Of a stretch of DNA of 64,000 nt, positions 24,553 through 31,722 are shown piece by piece. Position numbers and translations under genes: made by a program. This stretch comes from Pseudomonas fildesensis (lineage in GTDB: Bacteria; Pseudomonadota; Gammaproteobacteria; Pseudomonadales; Pseudomonadaceae): positions 1 through 64,000 of the forward strand of contig NZ_LFMW01000021.1 of NCBI RefSeq assembly GCF_001050345.1, read 5' to 3'. The number at the start of each line of letters is the position of its first letter. Positions within the stretch are counted from its first letter, which is position 1. Under the pieces are notes generated by a model. The model did not search any database, was not told where the DNA came from, and saw only the letters and a list, made by a program, of their open reading frames with translations.

Positions 24553-26049
24553 TCAAGGATGAAACCTGCGCCCCAACGCATCCAGCCGCACTGCAATCGG
24601 CGGCAAGCGCTCACTGCTGCGTGCCAGGGTTTCCACATCGTCGGCCGTGCTTTGCGCAATGCTTTGCACCGACTGCAAGCGCCCGACTATTTCCAGGTTG
24701 GCCGAGGACTGCTCGCGAGTGGTCGTGACGATGCGGCCGTTGAGCTGGTCGATGTGGGCGATGTCATTACCCACCGCGCGTAGCATTTCGACAGCCAATT
24801 GGCTGTCTTCCACACAGCGCTCCACGCCTTGGCGGCTGTCGTGCATGGCTTCGACGGCCTGGCGGCTGCCTTGCTGCAAGCCTTCGATGATGGTTTTGAT
24901 TTGCTGGGTGGAGAGGGCGGTGCGCTGGGCCAGGCTGCGCACTTCATCGGCCACTACGGCAAAACCACGGCCTTGCTCACCAGCGCGGGCGGCTTCGATG
25001 GCGGCGTTGAGGGCCAGCAGGTTGGTCTGGTTGGCGATGCTGCTGATCACTTCAAGCACCGAACCGATCTGCTCGGCCTGTACGGCCAGCGACTGTACAG
25101 TCGACTCTGTTCCGTTGATACGTGACGACAGTTGAGCGATTTCCTGCTGGGCGCGGCCGACGCTTTCCTGGCCACGGAGGATTTGCCGGCTGGCCAGGCC
25201 GGCGTGCTCCACCGCTTGTTCAACGTGCACCGTAATGTGCCCCATCGCGTCTTTCATGCGCTGCATCGAGCCGGTCATTTCTGTGATTTGCGCGAGTTGA
25301 TGGCGCGCGCCTTTTTCCAGGGTGCCGCTGGCGTTGGCCAGTTCCTGGCCGAGTTGACCGAGCCCGTGGGAATCGCGCGCGACGCCGTCGATCAGGTGGG
25401 TGAGTTGTTGCAGGAAGTGGTCGAAACGCGCAGCGAGTGAAACGTGTACTTTTTCTTGATTGCCCTTGGCCGGTTCGACGGTGAACTGCGAGGTCACGGC
25501 GAGCATTTTCTCGAGCATTTCCTGGCTCTCGACCGCTTCGGCCTGGCTGTGAACCGCCAGGTAGAGCAGGGCAACGGTCTCCATCACCACGTAGAAAGCG
25601 TGCACGAATACCATCGTCCAGCCGCCGTGATGCTCCATCACAAACACCGGGAAACCTTGATGCTGCAAGGCATGGAACACCACGTGATGCACGGCAATCG
25701 TCAGCGCAGCCACCAGGATCGGTAGCCAGTCACGGTAAAACGTGAGCACCGCCAGCAGCGCAAAAATCCCGAAGTGCGCTTCGATAACGCCCTGCGCCTG
25801 GTTGATGTGCAACGCGGCCATGACCATCAAGCCGGCGCCCAGTGCACATCGCATCAAGCGCGTCCCGCTGATGGCGCGGTAGAGCGCCGTCAGCACCACG
25901 CTGGTGCCGCCACCGACGATCACCGCCTGAGCCAATGTGTCGTGCCAAAAGGCCAAACCCAGGGAGAACAGGCACATCAACCAGATCAATGCCAGCATGA
26001 TGCGGTCGGCCTTGCGGTAGTGCTCGAGAAAACGTGTGCGGACGCGCAT
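24553..26049 (-). CDS. Methyl-accepting chemotaxis protein with six-helix, His-rich membrane domain
   Basis: A 498-residue receptor. Residues 1 to about 190 form about six membrane helices with almost no periplasmic domain. Conserved histidines lie in HINQAQGVIEAHFGIFALLA and IAVHHVVFHALQHQGFP, then again in VMEHHGGW, a pattern suited to binding a metal, heme or membrane-soluble signal. No HAMP is evident before the signalling domain. The hairpin tip is NQTNLLALNAAIEAARAGEQ. The gene ends 151 bases before the TonB receptor on the same strand, but a terminator-like hairpin and the receptor belong to a separate unit. Ligand unknown. Confidence 0.88.
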   Translation of the reverse strand: MRVRTRFLEHYRKADRIMLALIWLMCLFSLGLAFWHDTLAQAVIVGGGTSVVLTALYRAISGTRLMRCALGAGLMVMAALHINQAQGVIEAHFGIFALLAVLTFYRDWLPILVAALTIAVHHVVFHALQHQGFPVFVMEHHGGWTMVFVHAFYVVMETVALLYLAVHSQAEAVESQEMLEKMLAVTSQFTVEPAKGNQEKVHVSLAARFDHFLQQLTHLIDGVARDSHGLGQLGQELANASGTLEKGARHQLAQITEMTGSMQRMKDAMGHITVHVEQAVEHAGLASRQILRGQESVGRAQQEIAQLSSRINGTESTVQSLAVQAEQIGSVLEVISSIANQTNLLALNAAIEAARAGEQGRGFAVVADEVRSLAQRTALSTQQIKTIIEGLQQGSRQAVEAMHDSRQGVERCVEDSQLAVEMLRAVGNDIAHIDQLNGRIVTTTREQSSANLEIVGRLQSVQSIAQSTADDVETLARSSERLPPIAVRLDALGRRFHP

Positions 26050-26162
26050 TTACTCTTACTCCATGTGGTGGCATCGGAATCAAGCAAGCACGCGGCGTGC
26101 CACGACGGCACGCCGGTGTGGAGTGAAGCAGGTATTTCAGGTTCAGGGAGGACTTTTAAGAA

Positions 26163-26184
26163 CGGCTGCCCGAGTGGGCAGCCG
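26163..26184 (-). terminator. Terminator of the TonB-dependent receptor gene
   Basis: A perfect 9-bp stem, cggctgccc (26163-26171) and gggcagccg (26176-26184), with a 4-base loop, lies 16 bases after the receptor stop. On the minus strand it is followed by gttcttaaaag, a weak T-containing tail. Confidence 0.7.
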
Positions 26185-26199
26185 AGGATATAACGACGA

Positions 26200-28359
26200 T
26201 CAGAAGCTGTACTTGGCGGTTAGCGCAAAGCTGCGTGGGTTGCCATAAGTATCAGTGGAACCCCAGATCGGGCTGCTGGCAATCGCCGAGTAATAGGTGC
26301 GGTCAAAGATGTTGTTGACGTTGAGCTGCAGGTCCAGGTTCTTGTTCACCTGGTAGCCCGCCATCATGTCCGCGACCGCATAGCTGCCTTGCTCCAGGCG
26401 GTAGCTGCTGCCATTGGCGAGAATGACGTCGTTATACATACGGCTCTGCCAGTTGACGTTGCCGCCAATGCGCAGTTTTTCCAGTGGGCCCTGGAAACGA
26501 TAGGACGTTGTCAGTTTGAATAGGCGCTCGGGGGTGTCGGAGTTGAACGACTGGTTCTCGTTGGCCGGGTTGGTGTCCTTGATGTAATGCGCGCGCGTAT
26601 AAGAGAAACCGCCGCCGACTTGCCAGTTCTCTGTGACCGCGCCTTGCAGTTCCAGGTCGATACCCTGGCTGCGCACCAGGCCGGATGCTTCATAACAGGT
26701 TGTGATTGGGCATCCCGCCTGGCTATCAGGCAGTGTTGCACGGTTCTTCTGGTCGATCTGGAACACCGCCAGGCTGGCGTTGAGGGCGCCGTTGAAGTAT
26801 TCGCCCTTAATGCCCACTTCGTAGTTTTCACCGACGATAGGTTCCAGGGGCTTGTCCGAAAAGTCTCTGTTTGTCTGCGGCGTGAAGATGTCGGTGTAGC
26901 TGGCATAAACCGAGTGGTGCTCGTCCAGGTCGTAGATCACACCGGCGTAACGCGTCAGGTTACGAGTGACCTTGTAGTCGCCGTCGCCCTGGCGGTCATC
27001 GTAGTCGTACCAGTCGACGCGTGCGCCAAGGATTACCTTGAGCGGGTCGGCCAGGTTAAGGCGGGTGGTCAGGTAGACACCGTCCTGGGTGGTGATGCTG
27101 TGGCCCTTGCCGTCGCGCACGAAATCGGGTTTTGCCCCGTTGAGCGGGTAATTGGTGTCGTACGGGCTGTACTCCTTGGAGGTTGCGTCGTAGATCCGTT
27201 TGCTGGTGCCGACCACCACTTCATGGGTACGGCCGAAGGCTTCGACCGGGCCACTGGCGAAGGTGTCCAGACCAAATTGTTTGTCGTCCTGGTGCGATTG
27301 GTAGACGGTCCGCGCCAATTCAGTCTCATAGCGCGACTGATAGGAGCCGGTGAACACGCCATCGAGTTGTGACGACGAGGCGGCGGCATTCAGTTTCCAG
27401 CCATTATCGAAGCGGTGCTCGATGTCGCCGAACACGGTGTTGATGGTCAGCTTCTTGTTTTCCCAATCGCTGCCGGGGTTGGTGGAGCGGGGCAGGTTGA
27501 GGTGATGGCCGTCGACGCCGATGGGCAGGCCACCCCAGAACATGTTGGTCTGGTCCTCTTGGCGCGAGAAACCCAGGGTCAAGGTGGTGTCTTCGCTGAG
27601 GTCGGCTTCGGTGATGCCGTAGAACAGGCCGTGGTTGCTGTTTTCCTTGTCGCGGAAAGTGTCGGCATCGCGATACGAACCGACCACACGGCCGCGCAAG
27701 GTGCCGCTGTCATTCAGGGCGCTGGAGGCGTCGAATTCACCCCGGTAGTCGTCCCAGCTGCCAACTGCGCCGGTCAGCGAGACTTGCGGGGTGGCGGTCG
27801 GACGCTTGCGTACAAAGTTGATCGCCGCAGAAGGGTTGCCGGCACCCGTGATCAGGCCGGTGGCACCGCGAATCACTTCCACACGGTCGAACATTGCGAG
27901 GTTTGGCTGCACGCTGTTGGCGTAACCCGAATAGGAACTCGGGATGCCGTCGAACATCATGTTGTCGATGTCGAAACCGCGCGACTTGTAGCTCTGCCGG
28001 CCTGGGCCGTCGGCTTGGCTGAGGAACAGCCCGGGAGTGTTCTTGACCACATCGTTGACGCTGGTCATGGCCTGGTCGTCCATGCGCTGGCGGGTAATCA
28101 CCGTCACGGCTTGGGGCGTTTCACGCATGGTCAGCGGAAGTTTAGTGGCAGTTGCCATCGCGCCAGTGGTGTACGACTGCGTGCCTTCGGTGGTTTCGCC
28201 CAACTGCTGCTCGCCGCTGATTTGAGTGGCACCCAGTTCAAGCGGTGCGGCTGGCGTTTCAGCGTCGGCTGCGAAAGCTGCCTGAGACGTTGCAAGACAG
28301 ATAGCGATAGCCATCAAACTAGGTGAAAACCCTTTACCGCCGTGTTGTTGCGCAACCAT
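26200..28359 (-). CDS. TonB-dependent siderophore receptor
   Basis: A 719-residue outer-membrane receptor for ferric siderophores. A signal peptide (SPSLMAIAICLATSQAAFA, cut before ADAET) is followed by a short region and the plug domain (PQAVTVITRQRMDDQAM, then GFDIDNMMFDGIPSSYSGY and RVEVIRGATGLITGAGNPSA). A 22-strand-type barrel follows, ending in the aromatic terminus SFALTAKYSF. The segment before the plug is too short for a full signalling domain, so it is probably not a sigma-factor transducer. The ATG at 28359 is chosen because GGGGAG is 10 bases upstream and upstream in-frame ATGs overlap or abut the Fur box. No siderophore synthesis genes are nearby, so it may take up a foreign siderophore. 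Confidence 0.9.
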   Translation of the reverse strand: MVAQQHGGKGFSPSLMAIAICLATSQAAFAADAETPAAPLELGATQISGEQQLGETTEGTQSYTTGAMATATKLPLTMRETPQAVTVITRQRMDDQAMTSVNDVVKNTPGLFLSQADGPGRQSYKSRGFDIDNMMFDGIPSSYSGYANSVQPNLAMFDRVEVIRGATGLITGAGNPSAAINFVRKRPTATPQVSLTGAVGSWDDYRGEFDASSALNDSGTLRGRVVGSYRDADTFRDKENSNHGLFYGITEADLSEDTTLTLGFSRQEDQTNMFWGGLPIGVDGHHLNLPRSTNPGSDWENKKLTINTVFGDIEHRFDNGWKLNAAASSSQLDGVFTGSYQSRYETELARTVYQSHQDDKQFGLDTFASGPVEAFGRTHEVVVGTSKRIYDATSKEYSPYDTNYPLNGAKPDFVRDGKGHSITTQDGVYLTTRLNLADPLKVILGARVDWYDYDDRQGDGDYKVTRNLTRYAGVIYDLDEHHSVYASYTDIFTPQTNRDFSDKPLEPIVGENYEVGIKGEYFNGALNASLAVFQIDQKNRATLPDSQAGCPITTCYEASGLVRSQGIDLELQGAVTENWQVGGGFSYTRAHYIKDTNPANENQSFNSDTPERLFKLTTSYRFQGPLEKLRIGGNVNWQSRMYNDVILANGSSYRLEQGSYAVADMMAGYQVNKNLDLQLNVNNIFDRTYYSAIASSPIWGSTDTYGNPRSFALTAKYSF

Positions 28360-28404
28360 GGAACTGACACTCCCCAAGCGCCGTCCTTGGCGAATCATAA
28401 AGAT

Positions 28405-28423
28405 GATGATAATTATTCTCATC
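28405..28423 (-). promoter_or_regulatory. Fur box
   Basis: On the minus strand the sequence is GATGAGAATAATTATCATC, which matches 14 of 19 positions of the classical Fur consensus. It lies 46 bases before the receptor start at 28359. This implies iron repression of the receptor. Confidence 0.85.
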
Positions 28424-28544
28424 AGTGTGCCAGAACCTGTTTCTGCAAAAAAGCCTTCGGAGAGAATTAGTTAACGAAATTTTCACATTTGCAGGGATGT
28501 GGCGTTTAGCTATCCCTGCAGGAATTGGGGTTGCTGCGTCGCCT

Positions 28545-29036
28545 TCAATCCCTCTTGGGAATCGCCACCCGGCTCGTCGCCTTCACTTCCCGTAACGCCA
28601 GGCTCGACTGAATCGACGCAATCCCCAACTGCCGCCGCAACACGCTTTCGACAAATTCGCTGTAGCTGTCCAAGTCTTCCGCCAGCACCTGCAACAGGTA
28701 ATCCGCATCGCCGGTGATCTTGTGGCAGGCCAGCACCTCGGGCAGGTCTTTCACCACTGCCTCGAAGGCGTCGGGCGCGTGGTCGGTGTGGATCGCAAAG
28801 CGCACATGCACAAACGCCATGATCTCCAGCCCCAGCATCTTGCGATCGAGGTTGGCCTGGTAGTCCTTGATCACGCCTTCTTCTTCCAGGCGTTTGCGCC
28901 GACGCCAGCACGGCGTGAGGCTCAGGGACAGTCGCTCGCTCAATTGGGCGTTGGAAATGCTCGCGTCTTCCTGCAGCAGGGCGAGGATGGCGAGATCCGT
29001 GTCGTCGAGAGCGACCTGCTTGGTTTTATTTTTCAT
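28545..29036 (-). CDS. Lrp/AsnC-family transcriptional regulator
   Basis: A 163-residue regulator. The N-terminal helix-turn-helix spans about residues 10-60 (LDDTDLAILALLQEDASISN, then AQLSERLSLSLTPCWRRRKRLEEEGVI). The C-terminal RAM domain, a ferredoxin-like fold that binds amino acids, contains HKITGDADYLLQVLAEDLDS. It is divergent from the polyamine-deacetylase-like gene, sharing a 121-bp gap, so it probably controls that gene and the permease behind it. The effector amino acid or amine is not known. Confidence 0.9.
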   Translation of the reverse strand: MKNKTKQVALDDTDLAILALLQEDASISNAQLSERLSLSLTPCWRRRKRLEEEGVIKDYQANLDRKMLGLEIMAFVHVRFAIHTDHAPDAFEAVVKDLPEVLACHKITGDADYLLQVLAEDLDSYSEFVESVLRRQLGIASIQSSLALREVKATSRVAIPKRD

Positions 29037-29157
29037 TAATGAGCGCCATTGAGGTAAATATTCCCGATAACGCTACCAGTCAGAGAAGTAAAAGCAAAGA
29101 AAGCCCGGCTCCGTCAGAACAAAATAGAGCCTGTCTTTTACTGGCGGATGTAGCCCC

Positions 29158-30192
29158 ATGTTGACTGTTTTCAGTGATGCCCACCGTTTGCACCATGGCA
29201 CCGAATTGAAGGACGGCGTGCTCAAACCCTCGTTCGAACAACCGAGCCGCGCCGACACCGTGCGTGACCGCGTGAGGCACGTAGGGTTGGGCGATATTAT
29301 CGTGCCGCGCACGTTCGACCGCGCGTGCTACGTCAATGCGCACAGCGAACGCTATGTGTCGTTCCTCGAAACCGCGTGGGCCGAATGGGCCGCCATCGGC
29401 CGCAGTCATGACGCCTTGCCGCTGGTGTGGCCGGTGCGTGACCTGGCCAATGCGCAGGTGCCGGAGTTCATCGACGGCAAGTTGGGTTTTTTTGCCATGG
29501 ACGCCGGCTCCCCGATTACCGCGACCACCTGGGAGGCGGTGAAAACCAGCGCGGATATCGCGCTGACCGGCCTGGCCCTGATCGACGAAGGCCACAACAG
29601 CGCCTTCGCCCTGTGCCGTCCGCCGGGTCATCACGCGGCCCGTGAGTACATGGGCGGCTATTGCTACCTCAACAATGCCGCGATTGCCGCGCAACAGGCG
29701 ATCACCCAGGGCGCCCGGCGCGTCGCGGTGCTGGACGTGGACTTCCACCATGGCAACGGCACGCAGAATATTTTCTACGACCGCCCGGACGTGATGTTCG
29801 TCTCACTGCATGGCGACCCTGCAGTGTCCTATCCCTATTTTTCCGGCGCCGGCCACGAACGCGGTGCCGGTGCGGGGGAAGGCTTCAACCTGAATTACCC
29901 GTTGCCCAAGCACACCACTTGGGACCACTACAAAACCGCGCTGATCGATGCGTGCCAGCAATTGCGCCGCTTCGGCCCAGAGGTGCTGGTGATTTCCCTC
30001 GGTGTCGACACCTTCAAGGACGACCCCATCAGCCACTTCCTGCTCGACAGCGACGACTTCCTCGGCATGGGCGAGATCATCGCCAGCGTCGGTGTGCCGA
30101 CGCTGTTCGTGATGGAAGGCGGCTACATGGTCGACGAGATCGGCATCAATGCCGTCAACGTGCTGCACGGGTTTGAAAGCAAGACCGCCTGA
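29158..30192 (+). CDS. Histone-deacetylase-superfamily acetylpolyamine amidohydrolase-like enzyme
   Basis: A 344-residue zinc hydrolase of the HDAC fold. The active-site stretches LCRPPGHHAAREYMGG (tandem His) and VAVLDVDFHHGNGTQNIFY (Asp and His zinc ligands) are clear, and the later Asp ligand lies in ISLGVDTFKDDPISHF. Its length and layout are those of bacterial acetylpolyamine amidohydrolases, which deacetylate N-acetylputrescine or N-acetylcadaverine. The next gene on the strand, 68 bases on, is an APC permease, and a divergent Lrp regulator precedes it. This supports uptake and use of an acetylated amine. Another acylated amine is possible. Confidence 0.88.
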   Translation: MLTVFSDAHRLHHGTELKDGVLKPSFEQPSRADTVRDRVRHVGLGDIIVPRTFDRACYVNAHSERYVSFLETAWAEWAAIGRSHDALPLVWPVRDLANAQVPEFIDGKLGFFAMDAGSPITATTWEAVKTSADIALTGLALIDEGHNSAFALCRPPGHHAAREYMGGYCYLNNAAIAAQQAITQGARRVAVLDVDFHHGNGTQNIFYDRPDVMFVSLHGDPAVSYPYFSGAGHERGAGAGEGFNLNYPLPKHTTWDHYKTALIDACQQLRRFGPEVLVISLGVDTFKDDPISHFLLDSDDFLGMGEIIASVGVPTLFVMEGGYMVDEIGINAVNVLHGFESKTA

Positions 30193-30260
30193 TCCCCAAC
30201 AACAAAAACGTTCGTTTCTTTTTTCTGCCAAAACTCAAAAACATAACAAGAGGTTTTGTG

Positions 30261-31688
30261 ATGAAAACAACCACGCCCGGGCTTTGTGAAAAGCCTGCGT
30301 TGCAACGCACCCTGAGCAACCGCCACATCCAGCTGATGGCCATGGGCGGTGCGATCGGCACCGGCCTGTTCATGGGCTCCGGCAAGATCATCGCGCTCTC
30401 CGGCACCTCGATCATCCTGATCTACATGATCATCGGCCTCTTCGTGTATTTCGTGATGCGCGCTATGGGCGAGCTGCTGCTGTCCAACCTCAACTTCAAG
30501 AGCTTTGCTGACTTTGCCGGTGCGTACCTGGGGCCGCGTGCGGCGTTCTTTCTGGGCTGGTCGTACTGGCTGAGTTGGAGTGTGGCAGTGGTGGGGGATG
30601 CGGTGGTGGTCGGCGGGTTCTTCCAGTACTGGTTCCCGGATGTACCGGCCTGGATGCCCGCCGTCGGCATGCTGTTCACGCTGTTCGCGTTGAATGTGCT
30701 GACGGTCAAGCTGTTTGGCGAGGTGGAGTTCTGGTTTGCGATCATCAAGATCATCGCCGTGGTCACTTTGATCGGCGTGAGCGCGGTGCTGATTGCCAGC
30801 TCGTTCGTTTCGCCCACCGGCGTGACCGCTTCGCTCAGCCATTTGCTCGACAAGCAGGCGGCGTTCCCCAACGGTTTGTTCGGCTTTTTTGCCGGCTTTC
30901 AGATGGCAATCTTTTCCTTTGCCGGCACTGAATTAATCGGCACCGCCGCCGCAGAAACCCGCGCACCGGAGAAGACGTTGCCCAAGGCGATCAACTCGAT
31001 ACCGCTGCGCATCATTCTGTTCTACGTGCTGGCCCTGGCGTGCATCATCGCGGTGACCTCGTGGCACCAAGTGTCGCCAAGCAAGAGTCCGTTCGTTGAG
31101 CTGTTCCTGGTGGCGGGCTTCCCGGCAGCGGCGGGGATCGTGAATTTCGTGGTGCTGACCTCCGCGGCATCGTCGGCCAACAGCGGGGTGTTTTCCGCCA
31201 GCCGCATGTTGTTTGGCCTGGCGGACCTGGGTGATGCACCGGGGATCTTCCGGCGCCTGTCCAAGAGCAGCGTGCCGTTTATCAGCCTGGCGTTCACGAC
31301 CTTGCTGATGCTGTTGGGGCTGGTGTTGCTGTTTGTAGTGCCGGAAGTGATGACCGCCTTCACCATCGTATCGACGGTGTCAGCGATCCTGGTGATCTTT
31401 ACCTGGTCGACGATCCTGGCGTCCTACATCGCCTACCGCAAAAAACGCCCCGACCTGCACGTCCAATCCGCCTACAAGATGCCCGGCGGTGTGCCGATGG
31501 CCTGGTTTTCGTTGGCGTTCCTCGCCTTTGTGCTGTGCCTGCTGGCGTTGCGGCCGGACACGCGCCTGGCGCTCTGCGTGATGCCGGCCTGGTTTATCTG
31601 GTTGGGCATTGCGTACCAGTTTTCACAGGTGCGTTACCGTTTCTGGCCTCAGTCATTTGCCCCTGAGAAAACCGACCGCCAACGATGA
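30261..31688 (+). CDS. APC-family amino acid/amine permease
   Basis: A 475-residue inner membrane transporter with twelve predicted helices. The first block, LSNRHIQLMAMGGAIGTGLF, is the amino-acid permease signature. FSFAGTELIGTAAAETRAPEKTLPKAI is the sixth-helix region of the AAT subfamily. The start at 30261 is preceded by AGAGG 7 bases upstream. An alternative in-frame GTG sits at 30258. Following the acetylpolyamine-deacetylase-like gene it may import the amine or amino acid handled there. The exact substrate is not readable. Confidence 0.9.
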   Translation: MKTTTPGLCEKPALQRTLSNRHIQLMAMGGAIGTGLFMGSGKIIALSGTSIILIYMIIGLFVYFVMRAMGELLLSNLNFKSFADFAGAYLGPRAAFFLGWSYWLSWSVAVVGDAVVVGGFFQYWFPDVPAWMPAVGMLFTLFALNVLTVKLFGEVEFWFAIIKIIAVVTLIGVSAVLIASSFVSPTGVTASLSHLLDKQAAFPNGLFGFFAGFQMAIFSFAGTELIGTAAAETRAPEKTLPKAINSIPLRIILFYVLALACIIAVTSWHQVSPSKSPFVELFLVAGFPAAAGIVNFVVLTSAASSANSGVFSASRMLFGLADLGDAPGIFRRLSKSSVPFISLAFTTLLMLLGLVLLFVVPEVMTAFTIVSTVSAILVIFTWSTILASYIAYRKKRPDLHVQSAYKMPGGVPMAWFSLAFLAFVLCLLALRPDTRLALCVMPAWFIWLGIAYQFSQVRYRFWPQSFAPEKTDRQR

Positions 31689-31722
31689 TTGGCAACGGGG
31701 TGGGGCACTGTTGGCGTAGCCT

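Noticed and set aside
28360..28422. Longer N-terminus for the TonB receptor starting at 28422 or 28398
   Set aside because: The first lies inside the Fur box and the second has no Shine-Dalgarno; the ATG at 28359 has GGGGAG upstream and gives a normal signal peptide.
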